Below, piece by piece: positions 27,786-42,139 of a DNA stretch of 64,000 nt; position 1 is the first letter of the stretch; every line of letters begins with the position of its first letter. Under the pieces are notes generated by a model. That model was not told the origin of the DNA and did no database searches. It saw only the letters and a program-made list of their open reading frames with translations. Origin of the DNA: Atherix ibis (lineage: Eukaryota; Arthropoda; Insecta; Diptera; Athericidae); assembly GCA_958298945.1 (NCBI GenBank), contig OY282608.1:18515933-18579932 (forward strand). Reading direction: 5' to 3'. Both the position numbers and the translations under genes were made by a program.

Positions 27786-29590
27786 AAACCAACATGCCAA
27801 CAAACCAACAAACTAGGTAACCAACAAGCCAACAAACCAACAAACCAACAAGCCAACAAGCCAACAAACCAAAAAAACCGACAAACCAACAAGCTAACAA
27901 ACCAACAAGCCAACAAACCAACAAACCAACAAACCAACAAGCCAACAAACCAACAAACCAACAAACCAACAAACCAACAAGCCAACAAACCAACAAACCA
28001 ACAAGCTAACAAACCAACAAACCAACAAACCAACAAACCAACAAGCCAACAAGCCAACAAACCAACAAACCAACAAGCCAACAAACTAACAAACCAACAA
28101 ACCAACAAGCCAACAAACCAACAAACCAACAAACCAACAAACCAACAAGCCAACAAACCAACAAGCCAGCAAACCAACAAGCCAACAAATAAACAAACCA
28201 ACAAGCCAACAAACCAACAAACCAACAAACCAACAAACCAACAAACCAACAAACCAACAAACCAACAAACCAACAAGCCAACAAGCCAACAAACCAACAA
28301 ACCAACACGCCAACAAACCAACAAAACAACAAACCAACAAGCCAACAAGCCAACCAACCAACAATCCAACAAACCAACAAGCCAACAAACCAACAAACCA
28401 ACAAACCAACAAACCAACATGCCAACAAACCAACAAACTAGGTAACCAACAAGCCAACAAACCAACAAACCAACAAGCCAACAAGCCAACAAACTAAAAA
28501 AACCAACAAACCAACAAGCTAACAAACCAACAAGCCAACAAACCAACAAACCAACAAACCAACAAGCCAACAAACCAACAAACCAACAAACCAACATACC
28601 AACAAGCCAACAAGCTAACAAACCAACAAACCAACAAACCAACAAACCAACAAGCCAACAAGCCAACAAACCAACAAACCAACAAGCCAACAAACCAACT
28701 AACCAACAAACCAACAAGCCAACAAACCAACAAGCCAACAAACCAACAAGCCAGCAAACCAACAAACCAACAAACCAATAACCAAAAAGCCAACAAACGA
28801 ACAAACCAACAAGCCAAATGCCAACAAACCAACAAACCAACAAACAACAAGCAACAAGCCAACAAACAAACAAACCAACAAGCCAACAAACCAACAAACC
28901 AACAAACCAACAAGCCAACAAGCCAACAAACCAACAAACCAACAAACCAGCAAGCCAACAAACCAACAAACCAAAAAACCAACAAACCAACAAACCAACA
29001 AGCCAACAAGCCAACAAACCAACAAACCAACAAGCCAAAAATCAACAAAGCAACAAACTAAGTAACCAACAAGCCAACAAACCAACAAGCCAACAAGCCA
29101 ACAAGCCAACAAACCAACAAACCAAAAAACCAACAAACCAACAAACCAACAAACCAACAAACTAACAAGCCAACAAACCAACAAACCAACAAACCAACAA
29201 ACCAAGTAACCAAAAAGCCAACAAACTAACAAACCAACAAGCCAACAAGCCCACAAACCAACAAACCAACAAACCAACAAGCCAACAAGCCAACAAACCA
29301 ACAAACCAAGAAGCCAACAAACCAACAAAGCAACAAACTAAGTAACCAACAAGCCAACAAACCAACAAACCAACAAGCCAACAAACCAACAAACCAACAA
29401 ACCAACAAACCAACAAGCCAACAAACCAACAAGCCAACAAGCCAACAAGCCAACAAACCAACAAACCAACAAACCAGCAAGCCAACAAACCAACAAACCA
29501 AAAAACCAACAAACCAACAAACCAACAAGCCAACAAGCCAACAAACCAACAAACCAACAAGCCAACAAACCAACAAAGCAACAAACTAAG
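27786..29590 (+). repeat. Family A-like island, copy 1 of a 1.3-kb or longer direct repeat (partner 31925-33250)
   Basis: ACATGCC with CTAGGTAACC (27793), a 9-bp CCAAAAAAA unit (27870), CTAAAAAAACC (28492), cassette M (28775) and a run of CCAAAAAACC units all recur 4138 bp downstream. Flanking family B sequence is also shared at the left edge, with AATCACAC at 27466 and 31540, so the copied block probably starts in family B. It also matches 15.4-16.4 kb at an offset of 12669 bp. Confidence 0.75.
28775..28878 (+). repeat. Cassette M, allele iii
   Basis: Same allele as at 16106. The upstream unit reads AACGAAC where the other two copies have CTAAC, a private change. Confidence 0.85.
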
Positions 29591-31925
29591 TAACCAACAA
29601 GCCAACAAACCAAAAAACCAACAAGCCAACAAACCAACAAACCAACAAGCCAACAAGCCAACAAACCAACAAACCAACAAGCCAACAAACCAACAAACCA
29701 ACAAACCAACAATCCAACAAGCCAACAAACCAACAAACCAACAAACCAACAAGCCAAGAAGCCAACAAACCAACAAACCAACAAACCAACAAGCCAACAA
29801 ACCAACAAACCAACAAGCCAACAAGCCAACAAACCAACAAACCAACAAACCAACAAGCCAACAAGCCAACAAACCAACAAACCAACAAACCAACAAACCA
29901 ACAAACCAACAAACCAACAAGCCAACAAGCCAACAAACCAACAAACCACAAGCCAACAAACCAACATGCCAACATGCCAACAAACCAACAAACTAAGTAT
30001 CCAACAAGCCAACAAGCCAACAAACCAACAAACCAACAAACTAACATTCCAACAAACCAACAAACTAAGTAACCAACAAGCCAACAAACCAACAAACCAA
30101 CAAGCCAACAAGCCAACAAATTAACAAACCAACAAACCAACAAGCCAACAAGCCAACAAACCAACAAGCCAACAAACCAACAAACCAACAAGCCAACAAG
30201 CCAACAAACCAACAAACCAACAAACCAACAAGCCAACAAACCAACAAACCAACAAGCCAACAAACCAACAAACCAGCAAACCAACAAACCAACAAACCAA
30301 CAAGCCAACAAACCAACAAACCAACAAGCCAACAAACCAACAAACCAACAAACAAACAAGCCAACAAAGCAACAAGCCAACAAACCAACAAGCCAATAAA
30401 CCAACAAACTAAGTAACCAAAAAGCCAACAAACTAACAAACCAACAAGCCAACAAGCCAACAAGCCAACAAACCAACAAAGCAACAAGCCAACAAGCAAC
30501 AAACAAACAAGCCAACAAACCAACAAACCAACAAACCAACAAGCCAACAAGCCAACAAACCAACAAACCAACAAGCCAACAAACCAACAAACCAACAAAC
30601 CAACAATCCAACAAGCCAACACACCAACAAACCAACAAACCAACAAGCCAACAAACCAAAAAACCAACAAACCAACATGCCAACAAACCAACAAACTAAG
30701 TAACCAACAAGCCAACAAACCAACAAACCAACAAACCAACAAGCCAACAAACCAACAAACCAACAAGCCAACAAACCAACAAGCCAACAAACCAACAAAC
30801 CAACAAGCCAAGAAGCCAACAAACCAACAAACCAACAAACCAACAAGCCAACAAACCAACAAACCAACAAGCCAACAAGCCAACAAACCAACAAACCAAC
30901 AAACCAACAAGCCAACAAGCCAACAAACCAACAAACCAACAAACCAACAAACCAACAAACCAACAAACCAACAAGCCAACAAGCCAACAAACCAACAAAC
31001 CACAAGCCAACAAACCAACATGCCAACATGCCAACAAACCAACAAACTAAGTATCCAACAAGCCAACAAGCCAACAAACCAACAAACCAACAAACTAACA
31101 TTCCAACAAACCAACAAACTAAGTAACCAACAAGCCAACAAACCAACAAACCAACAAGCCAACAAGCCAACAAATTAACAAACCAACAAACCAACAAGCC
31201 AACAAGCCAACAAACCAACAAGCCAACAAACCAACAAACCAACAAGCCAACAAGCCAACAAACCAACAAACCAACAAACCAACAAGCCAACAAACCAACA
31301 AACCAACAAGCCAACAAACCAACAAACCAACAAACCAACAAACCAACAAACCAACAAGCCAACAAACCAACAAACCAACAAACCAACAAGCCAACAAACC
31401 AACAAACCAACAAACAAACAAGCCAACAAAGCAACAAGCCAACAAATCAACAAGCCAATAAACCAACAAACTAAGTAGCCAACAAGCCAACAAACCAACA
31501 AACCAACAAACCAACAAACCAACAAGCCAACAAACCAATAATCACACAAACCAACAAACCAACAAGCCAACAAGCCAACAAACCAACAAACCAACAAACC
31601 AACAAGCCAACAAACCAACAAACCAACAAACCAACAAGCCAACAAACCAACAAACCAACAAACCAACAAACCAACAAGCCAACAAGCCAACAAACCAACA
31701 AACCAACAAGCCAACAAACCAACAAACCAACAAACCAACAAACCAACAAACCAACAAACCAACAAACCAACAAACCAACAAACCAACAAACCAACAAGCC
31801 AACAAGCCAACAAACCAACAAACCAACACGCCAGCAAACCAACAAACCAACAAACCAACAAGCCAACAAGCCAACAAACCAACAATCCAACAAACCAACA
31901 AGCCAACAACTCAACAAACCAACAA
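29591..31925 (+). repeat. Family B domain, third block
   Basis: CCACAAG modules lie near 29946 and 30999, followed by CTAAGTATCC and ACATTCC at 30045 and 31099. That gives a local repeat of 1054 bp. AATCACAC lies at 31540. The interval leaves remainder 6 on division by 8, explained by two 7-bp units (near 30489 and 30999). Confidence 0.7.
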
Positions 31926-32912
31926 ACCAACATGCCAACAAACCAACAAACTAGGTAACCAACAAGCCAACAAACCAACAAACCAACAAGCCAACAAGCC
32001 AACAAACCAAAAAAACCAACAAACCAACAAGCTAACAAACCAACAAGCCAACAAACCAATAAACCAACAAACCAACAAGCCAACAAACCAACAAACCAAC
32101 AAACCAACAAACCAACAAGCCAACAAACCAACAAACCAACAAGCTAACAAACCAACAAACCAACAAACCAACAAACCAACAAGCCAACAAGCCAACAAAC
32201 CAACAAACCAACAAGCCAACAAACTAACAAACCAACAAACCAACAAGCCAACAAACCAACAAACCAACAAACCAACAAACCAACAAGCCAACAAACCAAC
32301 AAGCCAGCAAACCAACAAGCCAACAAATAAACAAACCAACAAGCCAACAAACCAACAAACCAACAAACCAACAAACCAACAAACCAACAAACCAACAAAC
32401 CAACAAACCAACAAGCCAACAAGCCAACAAACCAACAAACCAACACGCCAACAAACCAACAAACCAACAAACCAACAAGCCAACAAGCCAACAAACCAAC
32501 AATCCAACAAACCAACAAGCCAACAAACCAACAAACCAACAAACCAACAAACCAACATGCCAACAAACCAACAAACTAGGTAACCAACAAGCCAACAAAC
32601 CAACAAACCAACAAGCCAACAAGCCAACAAACTAAAAAAACCAACAAACCAACAAGCTAACAAACCAACAAGCCAACAAACCAACAAACCAACAAACCAA
32701 CAAGCCAACAAACCAACAAACCAACAAACCAACATACCAACAAGCCAACAAGCTAACAAACCAACAAACCAACAAACCAACAAACCAACAAGCCAACAAG
32801 CCAACAAACCAACAAACCAACAAGCCAACAAACCAACAAACCAACAAACCAACAAGCCAACAAACCAACAAGCCAACAAACCAACAAGCCAGCAAACCAA
32901 CAAACCAACAAA

Positions 32913-33016
32913 CCAATAACCAAAAAGCCAACAAACTAACAAACCAACAAGCCAAATGCCAACAAACCAACAAACCAACAAACAACAAGCAACAAGCCAA
33001 CAAACAAACAAACCAA
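32913..33016 (+). repeat. Cassette M, allele iii
   Basis: Same allele as at 16106 and 28775, lying 4138 bp after the latter. Confidence 0.85.
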
Positions 33017-36000
33017 CAAGCCAACAAACCAACAAACCAACAAGCCAACAAGCCAACAAACCAACAAACCAACAAACCAGCAAGCCAACAAACCAACAAA
33101 CCAACAAACCAAAAAACCAACAAACCAACAAACCAACAAGCCAACAAGCCAACAAACCAACAAACCAACAAGCCAAAAAACCAACAAAGCAACAAACTAA
33201 GTAACCAACAAGCCAACAAACCAACAAGCCAACAAGCCAACAAGCCAACAAACCAACAAAACAAAAAACAAACAAACCAACAAACCAACAAACCAACAAA
33301 CCAACAAACTAACAAGCCAACAAACCAACAAACCAACAAACCAACAAACCAAGTAACCAAAAAGCCAACAAACTAACAAACCAACAAGCCAACAAGCCCA
33401 CAAACCAACAAACCAACAAACCAACAAGCCAACAAGCCAACAAACCAACAAACCAACAAACCAAGAAGCCAACAAACCAACAAAGCAACAAACTAAGTAA
33501 CCAACAAGCCAACAAACCAACAAACCAACAAGCCAACAAACCAACAAACCAACAAACCAACAAACCAACAAGCCAACAAACCAACAAGTCAACAAGCCAA
33601 CAAGCCAACAAACCAACAAACCAACAAACCAGCAAGCCAACAAACCAACAAACCAAAAAACCAACAAACCAACAAACCAACAAGCCAACAAGCCAACAAA
33701 CCAACAAACCAACAAGCCAACAAACCAACAAAGCAACAAACTAAGTAACCAACAAGCCAACAAACCAACAAACCAACAAGCCAACAAGCCAACAAACCAA
33801 CAAACCAAAAAACCAACAAACCAACAAACCAACAAACCAACAAACCAACAAACTAACAAGCCAGCAAACCAACAAACCAACAAACCAACAAACCAACAAA
33901 CCAAGTAACCAAAAAGCCAACAAACTAACAAACCCACAAGCCAACAAGCCCACAAACCAACAAACCAACAAACCAACAAGCCAACAAGCCAACAAACCAA
34001 CAAACCAACAAGCCAACAAACCAACAAGCCAACAAGCCAACAAGCCAACAAACCAACAAACCAACAAGCCAACAGGCCAACAAACCAACAAACCAACAAA
34101 CCAAGAAACCAACAAGCCAACAAACCAACAAACAAATAAAAAAACAAACCAAAAAACCAACAAACCAACAAACCAACAAGCCAACAAACCAAAAAACCAA
34201 CAAACCAACAAGCCAACAAACCAACAAATCAACAAGCCAACAAACCAACAAACCAAAAAACCAACAAACCGACAAGCCAACAAGCCAACAAACCAACAAG
34301 CCAACAAACCAAAAACCAACATGCCAACAAGCCAACAAACCAACAAACCAACAAACCAACAAGCCAACAAGCCAACAAACCAACAAGCCAACAAACCAAC
34401 AAACCAACAAGCCAACAAGCCAACAAACCAACAAACCAACAAACCAACAAGCCAACAAACCAACAAACCAACAAGCCAACAAACCAACAAACCAACAAAC
34501 CAATAAACCAACAAGCCAACAAACCAACAAACCAACAAACCAACAAACAAAAAAACCAACAAACCAACAAACCAACAAGCCAAAAAGCCAACAAACCAAC
34601 AAACCAACAAGCCAAAAAACCAACAAAGCAACAAACTAAGTAACCAACAAGCCAACAAACCAACAAACCAACAAGCCAACAAGCCAACAAACCAACAAAC
34701 CAACAAGCCAACAAACCAACAAACCAACAAACCAAAAAACCAACAAACCAACAAACCAACAAACCAACAAACCAACAAACCAACAAGCCAACAAACCAAC
34801 AAACCAACAAACCAAGTAACCAAAAAGCCAACAAACTAACAAACCAACAAGCCAACAAGCCCACAAACCAACAAACCAACAAACCAACAAGCCAACAAGC
34901 CAACAAACCAACAAACCAACAAGCCAACAGACCAAGAAGCCAACAAGCCAACAAGCCAACAAACCAACAAACCAACAAGCCAACAGGCCAACAAACCAAC
35001 AAACCAACAAACCAACGAGCCAACAAACCAACAAACCAACAAACCAACAAACCAACAAACCAACAAACCAACAAACAAATAAACCAACAAACCAAAAAAC
35101 CAACAAACCAACAAACCAACAAGCCAACAAACCAACAAACCAACAAACCAACAAGCCAACAAACCAACAAATCAACAAGCCAACAAACCAACAAACCAAC
35201 AAACCAACAAACCGACAAGCCAACAAGCCAACAAACCAACAAGCCAACAAACCAAAAACCAACAAGCCAACAAGCCAACAAACCTAGAAACCAACAAACC
35301 AACAAGCCAACAAACCAACAAACCAACAAGCCAACAAACCAACAAACCAAAAAATCAACAAGCCAACAAACCAACCAACCAACAAACCAATATGCCAACA
35401 AACCAACAAATTAAGTAACCAACAAACCAACAAACCAAGTAACCAAAAAGCCTACAAACTAACAAACCAACAAGCCAACAAGCCCACAAACCAACAAACC
35501 AACAAACCAACAAGCCAACAAGCCAACAAACCAACAAACCAACAAGCCAACAAACCAACAAACCAACAAGCCAACAAGCCAACAAGCCAACAAACCAACA
35601 AACCAACAAGCGAACAGGCCAACAAACCAACAAACCAACAAACCAACGAGCCAACAAACCAACAAACCAACAAACCAACAAACCAACAAACCAACAAACC
35701 AACAAACAAATAAACCAACAAACCAAAAAACCAACAAACCAACAAACCAACAAGCCAACAAACCAACAAACCAACAAACCAACAAGCCAACAAACCAACA
35801 AATCAACAAGCCAACAAACCAACAAACCAACAAACCAACAATCGAAAAAACCAACAAACCAACAAACCAACAAACCAACAAACCAACAAGCCAACAAGCC
35901 AACAAACCAACAAACCAACAAGCCAACAAACCAACAAACCAACAAACCAACAAGCCAACAAGCCAACAAACCAACAAACCAACAAACCAACAAGCCAACA

Positions 36001-36353
36001 AACCAACAAACCAACATGCCAACCAACCAACAAACTAAGTAACCAACAAGCCAACAAACCAACAAACCAACAAGCCAACAAGCCAACAAACCAAAAAACC
36101 AACAAACCAACAAGCTAACAAACCAACAAGCCAACAAACCAACAAACCAACAAGCCAACAAGCCAAAAACCAACAAACCAACATACCAACAAGCCAACAA
36201 ACCAACAAACCAACAACCTAACAAACCAACAAACCAACAAACCAACAAGCCAACAAGCCAACAAACCAACAAACCAACAAGCCAACAAACCAACAAACCA
36301 ACAAACCAACAAGCCAACAAATTAACAAGCCAACAAACCAACAAACCAACAAA

Positions 36354-36457
36354 CCAATAACCAAAAAGCCAACAAACTAAAAAACCAACAAGCCAAATGC
36401 CAACAAACAAACAAACCAACAAGCTAACAAACCAACAAACCAACAAGCCAACAAACC
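36354..36457 (+). repeat. Cassette M, allele iv (shortened)
   Basis: The core is present, with CTAAAAAACC in place of CTAACAAACC. After GCCAAATGCC it passes directly to AACAAACAAACAAACC, so several units including the 7-bp ones are deleted. Only one copy of this form is seen. Confidence 0.75.
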
Positions 36458-37429
36458 AACAAACCAACAAGCCAACAAGCCAACAAACCAACAAACCAAC
36501 AAACCAGCAAGCTAACAAACCAACAAACAAAAAAACCAACAAACCAACAAACCAAGTAACCAAAAAGCCAACAAACTAACAAACCAACAAGCCAACAAGC
36601 CCACAAACCAACAAACCAACAAACCAACAAGCCAACAAGCCAACAAACCAACAAACCAACAAGCCAACAAACCAACAAGCCAACAAGCCAACAAGCCAAC
36701 AAACCAACAAACCAACAAGCCAACAGGCCAACAAACCAACAAACCAACAAACCAACGAGCCAACAAACCAACAAACCAACAAACCAACAAACCAACAAAC
36801 AAATAAACCAACAAACCAAAAAACCAACAAACCAACAAACCAACAAGCCAACAAACCAACAAACCAACAAACCAACAAGCCAACAAACCAACAAATCAAC
36901 AAGCCAACAAACCAACAAACCAACAAACCAACAAACCGACAAGCCAACAAGCCAACAAACCAACAAACCAACAAACCAAAAACCAACAAGCCAACAAGCC
37001 AACAAACCAACAAACCAACAAACCAACAAGCCAACAAACCAACAAACCAAGAAGCCAACAAACCAACAAACCAAAAAACCAACAAGCCAACAAACCAACC
37101 AACCAACAAACCAATATGCCAACAAACCAACAAATTAAGTAACCAACAAGCCAACAAACCAACAAACCAACAAACCAACATGCCAACAAACCAACAAACT
37201 AACATAAGTAACCAAAAAGCCAACAAACCAACAAGCCAACAAGCCAACAAACCAAAAAACCAACAAACCAACAAGAAAACAAACCAACAAGCCAACAAAC
37301 CAACAAATCAAAAAGCCAACAAGCCAACAAACCAACAAACCAACAAACCAACAAGCCAACAAACCAATAAACTAACAAGCCAACAAACCAACAAACCAAC
37401 AAACCAACAAACCAACAAGCCAACAAGCC

Positions 37430-38701
37430 AACAAATCAACAAACCAACAAAGCAACAAGCCAACAAACCAACAAGCCAACAAACCAACAAACCAAGTAAC
37501 CTAAAAGCCAACAAACTAACAAACCAACAAGCCAACAAGCCAACAAACCAACAAACCAACAAAGCAACAAACCAACAAACCAACAAACCAACAAGCCAAC
37601 AAGCCAACAAACCAACAAACCAACAAAGCAACAAACCAACAAACCAAAAAACCAACAAACCAACAAGCCAACAAAACAACAAGCCAACAAACCAACAAAC
37701 CAACAAACCAACAAGCCAACAAACCAACAAACAAATAAACCAACAAACCAAAAAACCAACAAACCAACAAACCAACAAGCCAACAAACCAACAAACCAAC
37801 AAACTAACAAGCCAACATACCAACAATCCAACAAGCCAACAAACCAACAAACCAACAAAGCTAAAAGCCAACTAGCCAACAAACCAACAAACCAACAAAC
37901 CAACAAAGCAACAAGCCAACAAGCCAACAAACCAACAAACCAACAAACCAACAAGCCAACAAACCAACAAACCAACAAACCAACAAACCAACAAGCCAAC
38001 AAACCAACAAACAAATAAACAAACAAACCAAAACACCCACAAATCAACAAGCCAACAAGCCAACAAACCAAAAAACCAACAAACCAACAAGCCAACAAAC
38101 CAACAAACCAACAAACCAACAAACCAACAAACCAACAAGCCAACAAACTAACAAAGAAATAAACCAACAAACCAAAAAACCAACAAACCAACAAGCCAAC
38201 AAGCCAAAATACCAACAAACCAACAAACCAACAAACCAAGTAACCAAAAAGCCAACAAACTAACAAACCAACAAGCCAACAAGCCAACAAGCCAACAAAC
38301 CAACAAACCAACAAAGCAACAAACCAACAAACCAACAAACCAACAAACCAACAAACCAACAAACCAACAAACCAACAAACTAACAAACCAACAAACCAAC
38401 AAGCCAACAAACCAACAAACCAACAAGCCAACAAACCAACAAACCAACAAACCAACAAGCCAACAAACCAACAAACCAACAAACCAACAAGCCAACAAAC
38501 CAAGTAACCAAAAAGCCAACAAACCAACAAACCAACAAAGCAACAATCCAACAAGCCAACAAACCAACAAACCAACAAACCAACAAAGCAACAAGCCAAC
38601 AAGCCAACAAACCAACAAACCAACAAACCAACAAACCAACAAGCCAACAAACCAACAAACCAACAAACCAACAAACCAACAAACCAACAAGCCAACAAGC
38701 C
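37430..38701 (+). repeat. 1272-bp tandem dimer, copy 1
   Basis: The order of all rare units recurs exactly 1272 bp later, which is 159 units of 8 bp, so no net register slip separates the copies. The substitutions I noticed are few, for example AACAAACC versus AAACAAACC near 37630 and 38905. Confidence 0.85.
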
Positions 38702-39973
38702 AACAAATCAACAAACCAACAAAGCAACAAGCCAACAAACCAACAAGCCAACAAACCAACAAACCAAGTAACCTAAAAGCCAACAAACTAACAAACCAAC
38801 AAGCCAACAAGCCAACAAACCAACAAACCAACAAAGCAACAAACCAACAAACCAACAAACCAACAAGCCAACAAGCCAACAAACCAACAAACCAACAAAG
38901 CAACAAACAAACAAACCAAAAAACCAACAAACCAACAAGCCAACAAAACAACAAGCCAACAAACCAACAAACCAACAAACCAACAAGCCAACAAACCAAC
39001 AAACAAATAAACCAACAAACCAAAAAACCAACAAACCAACAAACCAACAAGCCAACAAACCAACAAACCAACAAACTAACAAGCCAACATACCAACAATC
39101 CAACAAGCCAACAAACCAACAAACCAACAAAGCTAAAAGCCAACTAGCCAACAAACCAACAAACCAACAAACCAACAAAGCAACAAGCCAACAAGCCAAC
39201 AAACCAACAAACCAACAAACCAACAAGCCAACAAACCAACAAACCAACAAACCAACAAACCAACAAGCCAACAAACCAACAAACAAATAAACCAACAAAC
39301 CAAAACACCCACAAATCAACAAGCCAACAAGCCAACAAACCAAAAAACCAACAAACCAACAAGCCAACAAACCAACAAACCAACAAACCAACAAACCAAC
39401 AAACCAACAAGCCAACAAACTAACAAAGAAATAAACCAACAAACCAAAAAACCAACAAACCAACAAGCCAACAAGCCAAAATACCAACAAACCAACAAAC
39501 CAACAAACCAAGTAACCAAAAAGCCAACAAACTAACAAACCAACAAGCCAACAAACCAACAAGCCAACAAGCCAACAAACCAACAAACCAACAAAGCAAC
39601 AAACCAACAAACCAACAAACCAACAAACCAACAAACCAACAAACCAACAAACTAACAAACCAACAAACCAACAAGCCAACAAACCAACAAACCAACAAGC
39701 CAACAAACCAACAAACCAACAAACCAACAAGCCAACAAACCAACAAACCAACAAACCAACAAGCCAACAAACCAAGTAACCAAAAAGCCAACAAACCAAC
39801 AAACCAACAAAGTAACAAGCCAACAAGCCAACAAACCAACAAACCAACAAACCAACAAAGCAACAAGCCAACAAGCCAACAAACCAACAAACCAACAAAC
39901 CAACAAACCAACAAGCCAACAAACCAACAAACCAACAAACCAACAAACCAACAAACCAACAAGCCAACAAGCC
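38702..39973 (+). repeat. 1272-bp tandem dimer, copy 2
   Basis: Direct repeat of the preceding 1272 bp. A partial third copy appears to start near 39990, with AAAGCAACAAGCC and then CCAAGTAACC, before the pattern changes into the larger family C units. Confidence 0.8.
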
Positions 39974-42139
39974 AACAAACCAACAAACCAACAAAGCAAC
40001 AAGCCAACAAACCAACAAGCCAACAAACCAACAAATGAACAAACCAAGTAACCAAAAAGCCAACAAACTAACAAACCAACAAGCCAACAAGCCAACAAAC
40101 CAACAATCCAACAAAGCAACAAACCAAAAAACCAACAAACCAACAAACCAACAAGCCAACAAGTCAACAAGCCAACAAACCAACAAACCAACAAGCCAAC
40201 AAGCCAACAAGCCAACTAACCAACAAACCAACAAGCCAACAAACCAACAAACCAACAAACTAACAAGCCAACAATCCAACAAGCCAACAAACCAATAAAC
40301 CAACAAGCCAACAAGCCAACAAACCAACAAACCAACAAGCCAACAAGCCAACAAATCAACTAGCCAACAAACCAACAAACAAATAAACCAACAAACCAAC
40401 AAACCAACAAGCCAACAAGCCAGCAAACCAACAAACCAACAAACCAACAAGCCAACAAACCAACAAACCAACAAACCAACAAACCAACAAACCAACAAAC
40501 TAACATGCCAACAAGCCAACAAACCAACAAAACAACAAACCAACAAGCCAACAAACCAACAAACCAACAAACCAACAAACCAACAAGCCAACAAGCCAAC
40601 AAGCCAACAAACCAACAAACCAACAAGCCAACAAACCAACAAACCAACAAACCAACATGACAACAAACCAACAAACTAAGTAATCAACAAGCCAACAAAC
40701 CAACAAGCCAACAAGCCAACAAACCAACAAACCATTAAACCAACAAACCAACAAGCCAACAAACCAACAAACCAAAAAACCAACAAACCAACAAGCCAAC
40801 AAGCCAACAAACCAACAAACCAACAAAGCAACAAGCCAACAAACCAACAAGCCAACAAACCAACAAACGAACAAACCAAGTAACCAAAAAGCCAACAAAC
40901 TAACAAACCAACAAGCCAACAAGCCAACAAACCAACAAACCAACAAAGCAACAAACCAAAAAACCAACAAACCAACAAACCAACAAGCCAACAAGCCAAC
41001 AAGCCAACAAACCAACAAACCAACAAGCCAACAAGCCAACAAGCCAACAAACCAACAAACCAAGAAACCAATAAACCAACAAGCCAACAAGCCAACAAAC
41101 CAACAAAGCAACAAACCAACAAGCCAACAAGCCAACAAACCAACAAGCCAACAAACCAATAAACCAACAAGCCAACAAGCCAACAAACCAACAAACCAAC
41201 AAGCCAACAAGCCAACAAACCAACTAGCCAACAAACCAACAAACATATAAACCAACAAACCAACAAACCAACAAGCCAACAAGCCAACAAACCAACAAAC
41301 CAACAAACCAACAAGCCAACAAGCCAACAAACCAACAAACCAACAAACAAACAAAGCAACAAGCCAACAAGCCAACAAACCAACAAACCAACAAACCAAC
41401 AAGCCAACAAACCAACAAACCAACAAACCAACAAACCAACAAACCAACAAGCCAACAAGCCAACAAACCAACAAACCAACAAAGCAACAAGCCAACAAAC
41501 CAACAAGCGAACAAACCAACAAACGAACAAACCAAGTAACCAAAAAGCCAACAAACTAACAAACCAACAAGCCAACAAGCCAACAAACCAACAAACCAAC
41601 AAAGCAACAAACCAAAAAACCAACAAACCAACAAACTAACAAGCCAACAAGCCAACAAGCCAACAAACCAACAAACCAACAAGCCAACAAGCCAACAAGC
41701 CAACAAACCAACAAACCAATAAGCCAACAAACCAACAAACCAACAAACTAACAAGCCAACAAACCAACAAGCCAACAAACCAATAAACCAACAAGCCAAC
41801 AAGCCAACAAACCAACAAACCAACAAGCCAACAAGCCAACAAACCAACTAGCCAACAAACCAACAAACAAATAAACCAACAAACCAACAAACCAACAAGC
41901 CAACAAGCCAACAAACCAACAAACCAACAAACCAACAAGCCAACAAACCAACAAACCAACAAACCAACAAACCAACAAACCAACAAACTAACATGCCAAC
42001 AAGCCAACAAACCAACAAACCAACAAACCAACAAGCCAACAAACCAATAAACCAACAAACCAACAAGCCAACAAGCCAACAAGCCAACAAACCAACAAAC
42101 CAACAAGCCAACAAACCAACAAACCAACAAACCAACATG

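Larger units (their letters stand above)
31926..37190 (+). repeat. Family A domain, right block
   Basis: Family A landmarks return: AACGAGCC near 35007, 35645 and 36756, AACAGGCC, CCGACAAG with the CCAAAAA 7-bp unit near 34270-34310, 35215-35255 and 36938-36976, and cassette M at 32913 and 36354. The segment around 34.0-34.5 kb matches 17.0-17.5 kb. The + strand translations from 17330 and from 34321 are identical for 61 residues. The right edge is a CTAACATAAGTAACC unit at about 37200, after which family C begins. Confidence 0.7.
37191..40500 (+). repeat. Family C domain, proximal part
   Basis: This is a transitional block with landmarks of its own: CCAAGTAACCTAAAAGCC (37493, 38766), AAAGCTAAAAGCC (37858, 39130), AAAACACCCACAAATC (38030, 39302) and CAAAGAAATAAACC (38152, 39424). 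It contains the 1272-bp dimer, has no cassette M, and precedes the first CATGACAAC landmark at about 40656. Confidence 0.7.
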
